From Brevundimonas pishanensis (GTDB lineage Bacteria; Pseudomonadota; Alphaproteobacteria; Caulobacterales; Caulobacteraceae): a stretch of DNA of 64,000 nucleotides. Position 1 is the first letter of the stretch; every line of letters starts with the position of its first letter. The translations under genes were made by a program, and so were the position numbers. Where the stretch lies: the NCBI RefSeq assembly GCF_022750635.1, contig NZ_JAJKBG010000005.1, forward strand, positions 1-64,000, read 5' to 3'. A model generated the notes under the pieces. That model saw only the letters and a list, made by a program, of their open reading frames with translations. It ran no database searches and had not been told where the DNA came from. Positions 1-9,233 of the stretch are shown one piece after another.

Positions 1-1270
1 TCGCCAGACCGGTGGTGCGGCCAAGGGCATCGCCGAACGGGCCGCCGACATAGGCGCCGGGCGGTGTGCCCAGTCCCACGGGCGTCGCACTGGTGGCCGA
101 AGGCGTGGAGGTAGCGCCAACGGGACGGAAGGCTGCGGCAATATCCAGCTTGCCCCGGCCCCAGACGATATCGGTGCCGGTGTCACCCGCATCCGCCGCT
201 GTGCGAAGCAGAATTTCGACAATCTCGCGGCCCGTCAGATTGGGGAAGGCCTCGTTCAAAAGAGCCATAGCCCCGGCTACGGCGGGGGAGGCGAACGAGG
301 TGCCATCAACGCTCCAGCACGAACCTTCGCGGCAGTCGGTGACCACATCGTCGCCGGGCGCGGAGATATAGCTGTCCATCCCGACGCCGGCCTTGTTGGA
401 GAAGTCGGCCATGGTGCCGTCTTCGGAGTGAGCGCCCACGATGATGATCGAGCCGGAAAAGCGGGGGTCGGTTGCATATCGCGCAGGCCATTGGGGATTG
501 GTGCTGCTCTTGTTCCCGGCGGCCATTGTGAAAACTGCGCCGCGTTCGATGCCGTATTCGAGAGCCGCCTCGAACGCCGCATTCAACTTGCTTTCGCCAC
601 CCAGCGACAGGTTGATGATCTTCGCGCCGTTATCCACGGCGTAGGCGATGCCCCTTGCCAGATCGGCGTTATTGAACATGTTGTTGTTGTCGACCGTGTC
701 GGTGCGAACGGAAAGAATCTCCGCGTTAAAGGCGATGCCGACGGTGCCCGTCCCGTTGAAGGGGGCTGCAATGATGCTGGCCACGCGCGTGCCGTGCATC
801 GAGGTCCCCTCGGGATTGTTGCGCTCGGTATTGATGTCGGTCGAAAGCGGGGAAATGTTGACCGATAGGTCGGGGTGATCGAGGTCGATGCCGGAATCGA
901 TGACGGCAACTGTGACGCCTTCACCCGTGGTGCCGGACTGCCATGCCGAATAGACGTTGGTGTCGTGGTTCAGCCAACTGCGGGTGTATTCCCACGAGGA
1001 TGCTTCGGGGATTTCGACGCTTACGGCCGGAGGCGGCGGGGGCGGCGGTGGAGTTGTTGCTGGAGGCGGAGGGGCAGTCAGCACGGGCTCCGGCGGGCCA
1101 TCGGGCAGGGTGTTGCCGCCGCCTCCACCACCGCAAGCTGCCAGCGGCAGTAAGAGCAGAGGAAACGCACCACACGAGAGCAATATCCGCTTATGAGTTG
1201 CTGTATAAATACCGCGGTTATGTTTGGGTGCTGCTTGCCTAACCGCGTTATCATTGACAACGGAACTCAT
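1..1270 (-). CDS. S8 (subtilisin-like) serine protease lipoprotein, 3' end outside window
   Basis: The frame is open from an ATG at 1270 to the left edge, so the C-terminus is missing. A hydrophobic signal segment ends in a lipobox (LAAC, Cys46), followed by a run of six glycines and a proline-rich linker to about residue 82. The peptidase domain shows the subtilase triad: Asp in AVIDSGID (about 125), His in SMHGTRVA (about 159) and Ser in GTSFASPAVAG, plus the oxyanion motif AAGN. After the catalytic domain comes GRGKLDIAAAFRPVG, which is common where an S8 domain passes into an autotransporter linker and barrel, so a surface-exposed autotransporter protease is the likeliest full product (inference, because the rest is outside). 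The cytoplasmic leader before the hydrophobic stretch is long (about 28 residues), so the true start could be further in. Confidence 0.85.
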   Translation of the reverse strand, partial: MSSVVNDNAVRQAAPKHNRGIYTATHKRILLSCGAFPLLLLPLAACGGGGGGNTLPDGPPEPVLTAPPPPATTPPPPPPPPAVSVEIPEASSWEYTRSWLNHDTNVYSAWQSGTTGEGVTVAVIDSGIDLDHPDLSVNISPLSTDINTERNNPEGTSMHGTRVASIIAAPFNGTGTVGIAFNAEILSVRTDTVDNNNMFNNADLARGIAYAVDNGAKIINLSLGGESKLNAAFEAALEYGIERGAVFTMAAGNKSSTNPQWPARYATDPRFSGSIIIVGAHSEDGTMADFSNKAGVGMDSYISAPGDDVVTDCREGSCWSVDGTSFASPAVAGAMALLNEAFPNLTGREIVEILLRTAADAGDTGTDIVWGRGKLDIAAAFRPVGATSTPSATSATPVGLGTPPGAYVGGPFGDALGRTTGLA

Positions 1271-1313
1271 TGGCCTTGCCTTTAAGGTTGTTTACAAGGC
1301 GGCCAATACAATC

Positions 1314-1341
1314 AAAGGTCAGCAATTGCTTGCTGACCTTT
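1314..1341 (-). terminator. Perfect 12-bp hairpin between dapD and the protease gene
   Basis: Arms 1314-1325 and 1330-1341 are perfectly complementary (AAAGGTCAGCAA and its complement) around a 4-nt loop. It lies 36 nt beyond the dapD stop and upstream of the protease gene. Read on the minus strand it is followed by a weak T-rich stretch, so it most likely ends dapD transcription. A dimeric operator for the protease gene is an alternative. Confidence 0.55.
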
Positions 1342-1376
1342 GCCATATGTAACGTTTTAAGCTTGGGTGTATTTTT

Positions 1377-2234
1377 TTAGTCGCGCAGAAGCTCGTTCAC
1401 GCCGGTTTTGGCGCGGGTCTGGGCGTCCACGCGCTTGACGATGACAGCGCAGTACAGCGACGGGCCACCGTTCGGGTCGGGCAGGGTGCCCGGAACCACG
1501 ACCGAATAGGCCGGAACTTCACCGCGGAAGATCTCGCCCGTGGCGCGGTCGACAATCTTGGTCGAAGCCGACAGATAGACACCCATGGCCAGAACGGCAC
1601 CTTCGCGAACGATCACGCCTTCGGCGACTTCGGCGCGGGCACCGATAAAGCAGCCGTCCTCGATGATGGTCGGGTTGGCTTGCAGCGGTTCCAGAACGCC
1701 GCCGATACCGGCACCGCCCGAAAGGTGGACGTTCTTACCGATCTGGGCGCACGAGCCGACGGTGGCCCAGGTGTCGACCATCGTGCCCTCACCGACGTAA
1801 GCGCCGATGTTGACGAAGGACGGCATCAGCACGACCGACTTGGCGATGTGTGCGCCGTGACGCACGATCGCGCCCGGAACCGAGCGGAAGCCGGCGTGCT
1901 GGTAATCGGTGGCGGTCCAGTCACCGAACTTGTTGGCGACCTTATCGAAGAACGGGCCAACAGCTGGAGCCAGGCTGTTCATGCTGCGGTCGCCCGCGCG
2001 CATGATGATGTTGTCATTCAGACGGAAGCCCAGCAGCACAGCCTTCTTCAGCCACTGGTGGGTCGTCCAGACACCATCTTCGCCGCGGGTGGCGACGCGC
2101 GCCTCACCGGAATCAAGCAGCGCTAGTGCCTTTTCAACGGCTTCGCGCACATCGCCCTGGGTCTGGGCATTGATGTCGGCGCGGGCTTCCCAAGCGGCTT
2201 CGATGACGCTTTCGAGCTTGGTGAGGTTGGTCAT
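1377..2234 (-). CDS. dapD: 2,3,4,5-tetrahydropyridine-2,6-dicarboxylate N-succinyltransferase
   Basis: DapD transfers succinyl from succinyl-CoA to tetrahydrodipicolinate in the succinylase branch of lysine and meso-diaminopimelate synthesis, in the cytoplasm. At 285 residues it has the usual length. An N-terminal helical domain is followed from about residue 105 by left-handed beta-helix hexapeptide repeats (for example [23 protein letters not shown] and [21 protein letters not shown], partial motifs), then the C-terminal PAYSVVVPG segment. The ATG overlaps the stop of the upstream HAD gene by 4 nt (ATGA), so argB, the HAD gene and dapD are probably co-transcribed, tying arginine and lysine/cell-wall precursor synthesis together. 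Confidence 0.95.
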   Translation of the reverse strand: MTNLTKLESVIEAAWEARADINAQTQGDVREAVEKALALLDSGEARVATRGEDGVWTTHQWLKKAVLLGFRLNDNIIMRAGDRSMNSLAPAVGPFFDKVANKFGDWTATDYQHAGFRSVPGAIVRHGAHIAKSVVLMPSFVNIGAYVGEGTMVDTWATVGSCAQIGKNVHLSGGAGIGGVLEPLQANPTIIEDGCFIGARAEVAEGVIVREGAVLAMGVYLSASTKIVDRATGEIFRGEVPAYSVVVPGTLPDPNGGPSLYCAVIVKRVDAQTRAKTGVNELLRD

Positions 2235-2944
2235 TCGGGATCTCCGTCAAGAATGGCGGTGGTCAGGAAGGGCGGCAGGGAGGCCGCGCGATAATCAATA
2301 AAGTCGCCCTCGGCGCTGAAGGCCTTGGGGCCGACTAGAACCGTCTTCATGCCGATATCCTTGGCCGGAGCCAGATTTTGCGGCGTGTCTTCAAAGAAGC
2401 AGGCACTCACGGGATCGATGTCGAACATCGCCAGCATCTTTTGGAAGGTGCGCGGGTCCGGCTTGGGGATCAGATCGGCGTCTTCAAGGGCAAACACACC
2501 CTCGAACAAATCATCGATGCCCAGTTTCTTCAGAACGCGATGGGCATGAACGGTCGAGCCGTTTGTGAAGATGACGCGCTTGCCCTGCAGGCGCTCCAGA
2601 CCCATGCGCAGGGCCGTATCGGGCTCAAGAACGTCCAGCGGCACATCATGCACTTCGGCAAGGAAGTGGTGCGGGTCGATCTGATAGCGGGTCATCAGCC
2701 CAGCCAGCGAGGTGCCGTAGTCGTGCAGGAAGGATTTCTGCATGACCAGCGCCTCGTCGGCAGGAAGACCCGAAGTGCGCACCACGTAATCGTTGATGCG
2801 CTTTTCCACGAGACCCATGAACTGGCTCTCGACGGGATAAAGGGTGTTGTCGAGGTCAAAGACCCACGACTTTATACCTTTGAGGTCGGCGGCAATGTCG
2901 GTCGGAAGGTTGAGGGCCTCTTCCGTCGGCATGCGTTCGCTCAC
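2231..2944 (-). CDS. HAD-superfamily phosphatase, pyrimidine 5'-nucleotidase type
   Basis: This is a cytoplasmic HAD hydrolase of 237 residues. Motif I is [10 protein letters not shown] with nucleophile Asp30 and acid Asp32; motif II is IFTNGST; motif IV is FFEDTPQNL. The DLDNTLY form and the small helical cap match the yeast Sdt1/Phm8-like pyrimidine 5'-nucleotidase group. It starts at a GTG that overlaps the argB stop by 4 nt, and its own stop overlaps the dapD start by 4 nt. The conserved context suggests a housekeeping metabolite-repair or nucleotide-salvage role, but the substrate cannot be read from the sequence. Confidence 0.85.
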   Translation of the reverse strand: MSERMPTEEALNLPTDIAADLKGIKSWVFDLDNTLYPVESQFMGLVEKRINDYVVRTSGLPADEALVMQKSFLHDYGTSLAGLMTRYQIDPHHFLAEVHDVPLDVLEPDTALRMGLERLQGKRVIFTNGSTVHAHRVLKKLGIDDLFEGVFALEDADLIPKPDPRTFQKMLAMFDIDPVSACFFEDTPQNLAPAKDIGMKTVLVGPKAFSAEGDFIDYRAASLPPFLTTAILDGDPE

Positions 2945-3912
2945 TGGGCTTTCACCAGCGTGCCGGCACCATTCTCGGTGAACAACTCGACCAGCATGGC
3001 GTGCGGGCGACGGCCATCCAGAATGACAACGGCTTCAACACCGGCGCGGACGGCCGCCATAGCGGTTTCCAGCTTCGGGATCATGCCGCCGGTGGCAACA
3101 CCGTCGTCGATCAGCTTTTGTGCGCCTTCAAGATTCATCTGGCGGATAATCTCGCCGTCTGCACCCTTCACGCCCGGAACGTCCGTCAGCAGCAGCATGC
3201 GCTTGGCGTTCAGCGATCCGGCGATCGCGCCAGCGACCGTGTCAGCGTTGACGTTATAGGTCATGCCGTCTTCGGCCACGCCGATCGGGGCAATGACCGG
3301 AACCCAGTCTTCGGTTTCCGAGGCGATGAGGCCCTTGATCAGCTTCGGGTCAACCTTGGTCGGTTCACCGACGAAGCCCAGATCGACCTCGTGCTCGATC
3401 ATGCTGTCAGGGTCGCGCTTGGTGCGACGGGTCTTTTCGACCGTCAGCAGACCGGCGTCCTTGCCCGACAGGCCCACGCCGCGAACGTCGGCTTCCTTGC
3501 CGGCGACCGTGATCCAGTGGGCGATCTCTTTGTTGACCGCACCCGACAGCACCATCTCGGCAACCGCCATCGTGTCCTTGTCGGTCACGCGCAGGCCGTC
3601 GATGAAGCTCGACTTCACGCCGGCCTTGTCCAGCATGGCGCTGATCTGCGGGCCGCCGCCGTGGACAACCACGGGATTCACACCCATCAGTTTCAGCAGC
3701 ACAACATCGGCGGCAAACTGCTTGGCAACAGCGCTCTCACCCATTGCGTGGCCACCATATTTGATGACCACAGTCTCCCGGTCATAGACCTGGATGTAGG
3801 GCAGGGCTTCAGCCAGGGTTTTTGCGGTTTCCCAGCTGCGCTCTTCGGATTGGCGATCGACTTCGTTCATAGTGACCGCGCCATAACGCCTAAGCGGCTT
3901 CAAGTCACTCAT
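2941..3912 (-). CDS. argB: Acetylglutamate kinase
   Basis: ArgB phosphorylates N-acetyl-L-glutamate with ATP, the second step of arginine synthesis. The amino-acid-kinase fold is clear: [12 protein letters not shown] near the N-terminus (ATP-binding Lys), VVHGGGPQI (substrate glycine loop) and [10 protein letters not shown] in the C-terminal half, ending with the GMIPKLE segment. The 323-residue frame has an N-terminal extension; an in-frame ATG at 3870 (MNEVDRQS) is an alternative start and neither has a strong Shine-Dalgarno. First gene of the argB-HAD-dapD run, diverging from the 4.1-kb gene across a 186-bp spacer that must hold both promoters. Confidence 0.95.
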   Translation of the reverse strand: MSDLKPLRRYGAVTMNEVDRQSEERSWETAKTLAEALPYIQVYDRETVVIKYGGHAMGESAVAKQFAADVVLLKLMGVNPVVVHGGGPQISAMLDKAGVKSSFIDGLRVTDKDTMAVAEMVLSGAVNKEIAHWITVAGKEADVRGVGLSGKDAGLLTVEKTRRTKRDPDSMIEHEVDLGFVGEPTKVDPKLIKGLIASETEDWVPVIAPIGVAEDGMTYNVNADTVAGAIAGSLNAKRMLLLTDVPGVKGADGEIIRQMNLEGAQKLIDDGVATGGMIPKLETAMAAVRAGVEAVVILDGRRPHAMLVELFTENGAGTLVKAQ

Positions 3913-4098
3913 TTAAGCGCGATTCCGACGATGGCCGTAGGGAATCGTCAAGCTTTGAATAAAACGGGGCGATGCGGTGCCCGAGGCTTGCTGCACACCG
4001 TTAGATATGCTGTTTTCGGATCAACTAACGACTGAAGTCCAGGGCTGATTTGCGGCGATGGCCCCCATCATCACCTATTGAATTTCCTAAGGAATACT

Positions 4099-6297
4099 GT
4101 GTCGATTCATCCGGTCATTATGTGTGGCGGCGCTGGAACGCGTCTGTGGCCTGCCTCTCGTCCGACCCGACCGAAACAGTTCATCGCCCTGCATGGCGAA
4201 CACTCGCTGTTTCAGGAAACTGCTCTTCGTGCCGCCCATCTTATGGACGACGATAGCCACCTGATTATCGTCGGCGGTGCAGTCCATCAGCCTTTCATCG
4301 AAGAACAACTTGCCGATATCGGGCTGAAGGCTCAGGTCATTCTGGAGCCGGAAGGTCGCGACTCCGCGCCTGCGATGACCGCCGCCGCCGTCTGGACGCG
4401 AGGCGTGGATCCCGAAGGCGTCAATGTTTTCGTATCGTCCGACCACTACCTGCCTGACCGCGAAGCATTTCGTCAGGCAGGGCTGGCGGCCGCCAAGGCC
4501 GCGGCCCAAGGCCGGATCGTCACGCTAGGCGTCAATCCGACCAGCCCCTCTTCCGCCTATGGCTATATCGAGCCGTCCGGCGAGGGCCTCTCGGACGTGG
4601 TCCGTTTTGTCGAAAAGCCGGACACCAAAACCGCGCAGGTGTTTATCGAGCGTGGTCTAGTCTGGAACACAGGCATTTTCATCGCCCGCTCCGACATCTT
4701 CCTCGAGGAAGTGAACCGTTATGTTCCGGCAGTAGGTTCGGCGGTTGAAAAGGCGATGGAGGGCCTTTGCGGCACGACCATGCTGCTGCCCGCATCCTTT
4801 GCCGAATCTCCCAAGGTCTCCATCGACTACGCCGTGATGGAAAAGACCCGCCGGGCTTCGGTGCTGCGCGTCGATTTCGAATGGTCGGACCTTGGTGCTT
4901 GGGATGCTGTAGCCAGCAGCGTCACGCCCGATCAGGGCCGCCATATCCTGATTGACTCGCCCGGCACGGTGGCCCGTGCGCCCGAGGGCGTGATCGTCAC
5001 CGTTCTGGGGGCGTCAAACCTCGCTGTTGTTGTCGAAACCGATGCCGTGTTGGTGTGTGATCTCAACCGCTCGCAGGATGTGAAGGCGGTTGTGGAGCGG
5101 CTGAAGCAGGTTTCGCCCCAGCATCTGGATTTCGCCAAGCCCGAGCCGGTCGATATCGTCTCTAAGGGCAAGAGCTTTGTGGACTGGATGAAGCTGCGCG
5201 CTCTTCCGGTGTGGGCATCGCTGGGCATTCGCGAAGACGGTATCTTTGCCGAAGCGCTAACGCTGGGTGCCGACCCTGTCGTCCTGAACCACCGCGTGCG
5301 CGTTCAGGCCCGCCAGATATTCACCTTCGCAGAGGCTGGTCGCCTGGGCTGGAGCGGGCCTTGGGAGTGGCTGATGGAGCGCGGACTGGCCGCGTTTGAG
5401 AAGCACTACATCAGCGAGGAGGGCATGCTGCACGGTCTTTTGTCCCCGTCGCTGCAGGTCCTGACGCCGCGTGCGTCGGTCTATGACCATGCATTCGGAC
5501 TGTTCGCTCTGGCGGCGGCGCATCGGGTCAAGAGTGGCCACGGGCGCTATCTACATCTTGCGAATGGTATCCGCGAGCGGCTGTTCCGAGAGATCCAGCC
5601 CAACGGCGCGCTGGTGGAAATCGAAGGCCATCCGCATCAGTCCAACGCCCATATGCACCTGCTCGAGGCCTGCCTCGCCTGGGAAGAGGCGGGCGGCGAC
5701 ATGGCCTGGGCGGATGCTTCGGACAAGCTGGTGCAGCTGGCCTGCTCGACCTTTATCGATGCGGAAAAGGGCTGCCTGCGCGAATATTTCGCGCCGGACT
5801 GGACCCCCGCCGAGGGCGAGGCCGGTGAATGGGTAGAGCCGGGCCACCAGTTCGAGTGGGCGTGGTTGTTGCTGCGTTATGCCCGCCGTCGCAACGCGCA
5901 TCACCTCGTGGATGTGGCCAAGGCTCTATACCGCTTCGGTATGCAGGGTTACTGGCCATCCGCAGGTGTCGTCGTGGATGGCATCAACGTCGCAGGCGAA
6001 CGAATCGAGTCAAAAGCGCGACTGTGGCCTCAAACCGAATGGATCAAGGCAGCATTGTTGCTGGCGGAGATTTCCGAGGGCGCAGAACGACAAGCTTATC
6101 TGTCTGACGCCGGTTTGGCTGTGCGGGCACTGACGCAATACTTTACCGATGATGGCGTTTGGCGCGAAGTACTCACCGGCGTGGGGACATTCAGAGATGA
6201 ACCCGCAAAGGCGAGCTCGCTTTACCATATCGTCGGGGCCTGCACGCAGATGTCACAGTCCCTGCGATCCATGGGGCATCCCGCGTCTTTGGGGTAA
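4099..6297 (+). CDS. Mannose-1-phosphate guanylyltransferase fused to an AGE-family isomerase
   Basis: Residues 1 to about 340 are a GDP-mannose pyrophosphorylase-type nucleotidyltransferase with the signature GGAGTRLWPASRPTRPKQF at the N-terminus and FVEKPD further in. Residues from about 365 to 732 are an N-acylglucosamine 2-epimerase/mannose isomerase (AGE) alpha/alpha-barrel, with the paired motifs SNAHMHLLEA and EPGHQFEWAWLL that carry the active-site histidines. A single protein could therefore isomerise a hexose (phosphate) and make GDP-mannose for polysaccharides. The usual ManC fusion carries a cupin-type isomerase instead. An upstream TTG at 4078 is possible, but AAGGA at 4089-4093 sits 5 nt before the GTG at 4099, which is preferred. 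Confidence 0.85.
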   Translation: MSIHPVIMCGGAGTRLWPASRPTRPKQFIALHGEHSLFQETALRAAHLMDDDSHLIIVGGAVHQPFIEEQLADIGLKAQVILEPEGRDSAPAMTAAAVWTRGVDPEGVNVFVSSDHYLPDREAFRQAGLAAAKAAAQGRIVTLGVNPTSPSSAYGYIEPSGEGLSDVVRFVEKPDTKTAQVFIERGLVWNTGIFIARSDIFLEEVNRYVPAVGSAVEKAMEGLCGTTMLLPASFAESPKVSIDYAVMEKTRRASVLRVDFEWSDLGAWDAVASSVTPDQGRHILIDSPGTVARAPEGVIVTVLGASNLAVVVETDAVLVCDLNRSQDVKAVVERLKQVSPQHLDFAKPEPVDIVSKGKSFVDWMKLRALPVWASLGIREDGIFAEALTLGADPVVLNHRVRVQARQIFTFAEAGRLGWSGPWEWLMERGLAAFEKHYISEEGMLHGLLSPSLQVLTPRASVYDHAFGLFALAAAHRVKSGHGRYLHLANGIRERLFREIQPNGALVEIEGHPHQSNAHMHLLEACLAWEEAGGDMAWADASDKLVQLACSTFIDAEKGCLREYFAPDWTPAEGEAGEWVEPGHQFEWAWLLLRYARRRNAHHLVDVAKALYRFGMQGYWPSAGVVVDGINVAGERIESKARLWPQTEWIKAALLLAEISEGAERQAYLSDAGLAVRALTQYFTDDGVWREVLTGVGTFRDEPAKASSLYHIVGACTQMSQSLRSMGHPASLG

Positions 6298-6528
6298 CCA
6301 TATTTCGCGGGTATATGTAGATATGCTTAGGATATCTGCGGCTTGATCGCTGAATCGAGGGAATTCCTTAAACCTTCATTCAGAATCTGTAGCGTCGATA
6401 TCACGTTTCCCCGTTCTCTTCGGGAAATGGCGAGTTTACGGCCTCGACCTAAGCAGTTGGGCCTGATATCTGCAGTTTAGCGGTACGTCTGTACCGTCAT
6501 CATCAACAATTCTTGGAGGGCCGCTTAT

Positions 6529-7689
6529 ATGCGCGTCAAGAGTTTGATCCTGGCTTCCAGCGCGGCGGCCGCCCTGGCCCTGTCGGCTGGTGCAGCCTCG
6601 GCTGAGCCGAACGGCTGGTACGGCGCCATCGACGCTGGTTACCACATCATCGACGACATCAACGCTGAGTCGTCCACCACCGGTGCAAACTGGAACTGGG
6701 AAGTGAACGATGGCTGGGCAGCTTTTGCTCGCCTCGGCTACCGCTTCAACCCGAACTGGCGTGCTGAAATCGAGGGCGGTTACCGCTCGGGCGACATCGG
6801 CACCGTTCGTGCCGTTTCGGGTGCACAGGGTCTGTGCAACCTGACCCCGGCAACCGGTCCGTGCCACTCGCCGGAAGGCGACATCACCTCGACCACCCTG
6901 ATGGCCAACGTCATTTATGACTTCGGCACCGAAGAGTGGACCCTGCGTCCGTTCCTCGGCCTGGGCGTTGGTGTGAACCGCGTGAACGTCGACACCGTCG
7001 GTCGTCTGCGTCAGGCTCCGGGCGGCGCTTTTGCTGCTGACGATTACTCGACCAAGTTTGCCGCTCAAGGCATCGCTGGTCTGGCTTGGGCCGTTTCGGA
7101 CCGCGCCAACATCGACCTGACCTACCGTTACCTGACCGGCGACGCGAACTGGAACTCGGTTGTTCCGGCTTCGGTTACCCCGGCATTCGGTGAATGGTCG
7201 GGCGACTACGATCAGTCGCACACCGTGACCCTGGGTCTGCGTTACGCCTTCGGCGCTGAAGATGCACCGCCGCCGCCGCCGCCGCCTCCGCCGCCGCCGC
7301 CGCCGCCGCCTCCGCCGCCGCCGCCTCCGCCGCCGCCGCCTCCGGCTAAGCCGGCAGCCCGTCAGTTTGTAGTCTACTTCGACTTCGACCGTTCGGACCT
7401 GACCGCAGAAGCTCGCTCGGTTGTCACCCAAGCTGCCAACTACGCCAAGTCGGGCGCTCCGACTCGCGTTCTGGTCGTTGGTCACACCGACACCTCGGGT
7501 AACGCAGCCTACAACCTGGGTCTGTCGAACCGTCGTTCGCGCACCGTCGCTGATGCCCTGGTGGCTCAAGGCGTCAACGGTGGCGTGATCTCGCTGGACG
7601 GTAAGGGCGAAACTTCGCTCGCCAAGGCTACGGCCGATGGCGTTCGCGAGCCGCTGAACCGCCGCGCGACCATCGACATCAACTTCTAA
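6529..7689 (+). CDS. OmpA-family outer membrane protein with 26-proline hinge
   Basis: The protein has a signal peptide (cleavage near ASA-EPNGWYG, about residue 25), an eight-stranded-type beta-barrel domain rich in aromatic residues to about residue 245 (ending VTLGLRYAFG), a hinge of 26 consecutive prolines (7267-7344) and a C-terminal OmpA peptidoglycan-binding domain with VVYFDFDRSDLT, VVGHTDTSG and NRRATIDINF. It would anchor the outer membrane to the peptidoglycan. GGAGG sits about 10 nt before the ATG. Codons are strongly biased (CTG, GGT/GGC, ACC), as expected for a highly expressed surface protein. Two hairpins follow the stop, the second a terminator. Confidence 0.93.
   Translation: MRVKSLILASSAAAALALSAGAASAEPNGWYGAIDAGYHIIDDINAESSTTGANWNWEVNDGWAAFARLGYRFNPNWRAEIEGGYRSGDIGTVRAVSGAQGLCNLTPATGPCHSPEGDITSTTLMANVIYDFGTEEWTLRPFLGLGVGVNRVNVDTVGRLRQAPGGAFAADDYSTKFAAQGIAGLAWAVSDRANIDLTYRYLTGDANWNSVVPASVTPAFGEWSGDYDQSHTVTLGLRYAFGAEDAPPPPPPPPPPPPPPPPPPPPPPPPPPAKPAARQFVVYFDFDRSDLTAEARSVVTQAANYAKSGAPTRVLVVGHTDTSGNAAYNLGLSNRRSRTVADALVAQGVNGGVISLDGKGETSLAKATADGVREPLNRRATIDINF
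7267..7344 (+). repeat. CCG/CCT trinucleotide tract (26 proline codons)
   Basis: Twenty-six uninterrupted proline codons, almost all CCG with CCT interspersed at four positions, encode the hinge of the OmpA-like protein. A tract of this kind can change length by slippage in steps of one residue without shifting the frame. Confidence 0.95.
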
Positions 7690-7742
7690 TCTGTAGGGGA
7701 GGAGGTAACTCCTCTCCGACAGTTCGAAGTGTCGAAAGATTG

Positions 7743-7783
7743 AGGACGATTGGCCTAACGGTCAGTCGTCCTTTTTCTTTTTG
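7743..7783 (+). terminator. Intrinsic terminator after the OmpA-like gene
   Basis: AGGACGA (7743-7749) pairs with TCGTCCT (7766-7772) and is followed by a T-rich run to 7783. A smaller hairpin (GAGGAG/CTCCTC, 7699-7714) lies directly after the stop codon and may protect the message 3' end. Confidence 0.85.
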
Positions 7784-7865
7784 TCGCACAACCGTGCGAT
7801 GCGCTGGTGTCCGTCGGGTACAGCCGCTATGCCAGTGGTGCCTGCAGTGAATAAGGGAACCGCTT

Positions 7866-9179
7866 ATGCGCGTCGCCATGATCGGCACCGGCTACGTTGG
7901 CCTCGTATCGGGTGCTTGCTTCGCAGACTTCGGTCACGTCGTGACCTGCGTCGACAAGGACGAAGGCAAGATCGAGCGCCTACGCCAGAATGTCATTCCG
8001 ATCTTCGAGCCAGGTCTCGATGATCTGGTCGCCAGCAATGTCCGGGACGGGCGGCTAAAGTTCGCGGTGGATGGCGCAGAAGCCATCCGTCAGGCTGATG
8101 CTGTGTTCATCGCGGTGGGAACGCCCTCGCGACGCGGAGACGGTCACGCGGACCTGTCCTATGTGTATGCGGCAGCAGAAGAAATCGCGGGCCTGATTGA
8201 AGGCTTTACCGTCATCGTCACCAAATCGACTGTTCCGGTCGGAACAGGCGACGAGATTGAGCGAATCATCAAGGCTCGCCGTCCGGATGCGGATTTTGCG
8301 GTGGTCTCAAACCCCGAGTTTCTGCGCGAAGGCGCGGCGATCGACGACTTCAAACGCCCGGATCGCGTCGTAGTCGGTACCGACAGCGAACGCGCGCGTC
8401 TGGTGATGGCCGAGCTCTACCGCCCGCTGAACCTGAACGACACGCCGATCCTGTTCACAGGACGCCGGACATCGGAACTGATCAAATATGCGGCGAACGC
8501 CTTCCTCGCGATGAAGATCACCTTCATCAACGAGATGGCTGACCTGTGCGAAACCCTTGGTGCCGACGTCCAACAAGTCGCGCGCGGGATTGGCCTCGAC
8601 AACCGGATCGGTCCGAAATTCCTTCACGCCGGGCCGGGGTATGGGGGGTCGTGCTTCCCCAAGGATACGCTGGCGCTTGTGCGCACCGCGACCGACGCCG
8701 GATCGCCCGTTCGACTGATCGAAACGACCGTGCAGGTCAATGACGCCCGCAAACGCGCCATGGCGTCGCGCGTGGCCGATGCACTAGGCGGCAATGTCGC
8801 TGGTAAAACCATCGGCGTACTGGGTCTGACCTTTAAGCCGAACACTGACGATATGCGCGATGCGCCGTCTCTGGACATTGTGCCGGAGCTTCAAAAGGCG
8901 GGTGCGATCGTCAAAGCCTTCGATCCTGAAGGCATGGACGAGGCCGCCAAACTCCTGCCGGATATCCAGTATTGCTCGGGGCCCTATGAGGCCATCACCG
9001 GTGCGGATGTCGTGCTGATCCTGACCGAGTGGAACCAGTTCAGGGCGCTGGACCTGGACCGCGTGAAACTGCTGATGAGCCAACCCATAATGGTTGACCT
9101 CCGCAACGTATATTCGGCTCCCGAACTAAAGGTTCGTGGCTTTGCCTATCATTCGATCGGGCGACCAACGCAGGACTGA
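7866..9179 (+). CDS. UDP-glucose/GDP-mannose 6-dehydrogenase family
   Basis: The enzyme would oxidise a nucleotide sugar twice with NAD+ to the uronic acid, supplying surface polysaccharide precursors. The N-terminal Rossmann motif is GTGYVGLVSGACFADFG, the TKSTVPVGT and NPEFLREG segments are typical, and the catalytic cysteine lies in GPGYGGSCFPKDT at about residue 260; the C-terminal NAD/UDP-binding domain follows (VLGLTFKPNTDDMRD). At 437 residues it has the normal length for UDP-glucose 6-dehydrogenase (Ugd). GDP-mannose dehydrogenase is less likely, but the nearby GDP-mannose-type transferase makes it worth noting. AAGGGA precedes the ATG. Confidence 0.92.
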   Translation: MRVAMIGTGYVGLVSGACFADFGHVVTCVDKDEGKIERLRQNVIPIFEPGLDDLVASNVRDGRLKFAVDGAEAIRQADAVFIAVGTPSRRGDGHADLSYVYAAAEEIAGLIEGFTVIVTKSTVPVGTGDEIERIIKARRPDADFAVVSNPEFLREGAAIDDFKRPDRVVVGTDSERARLVMAELYRPLNLNDTPILFTGRRTSELIKYAANAFLAMKITFINEMADLCETLGADVQQVARGIGLDNRIGPKFLHAGPGYGGSCFPKDTLALVRTATDAGSPVRLIETTVQVNDARKRAMASRVADALGGNVAGKTIGVLGLTFKPNTDDMRDAPSLDIVPELQKAGAIVKAFDPEGMDEAAKLLPDIQYCSGPYEAITGADVVLILTEWNQFRALDLDRVKLLMSQPIMVDLRNVYSAPELKVRGFAYHSIGRPTQD

Positions 9180-9184
9180 GGCAC

Positions 9185-9219
9185 AAAAAAAGGGCGGCTC
9201 GCGAGAGCCGCCCTTTCTT
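9185..9219. terminator. Bidirectional terminator between convergent genes
   Basis: AAAGGGCGGCTC (9189-9200) and GAGCCGCCCTTT (9205-9216) form a perfect 12-bp stem with a GCGA loop, A-rich on the left and T-rich on the right. It serves the dehydrogenase gene on plus and the lipoprotein gene on minus. Confidence 0.9.
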
Positions 9220-9233
9220 CATAAGGGTGTCGA

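Noticed and set aside
3001..4035. A 344-codon plus-strand frame opposite argB
   Set aside because: argB is complete with all kinase motifs on the minus strand; the plus frame shows no domain.
6436..7569. A 377-codon minus-strand frame opposite the OmpA-like gene with about 26 arginines in a row
   Set aside because: The arginine run is simply the complement of the CCG proline tract; the plus-strand protein has a signal peptide, barrel and OmpA domain.
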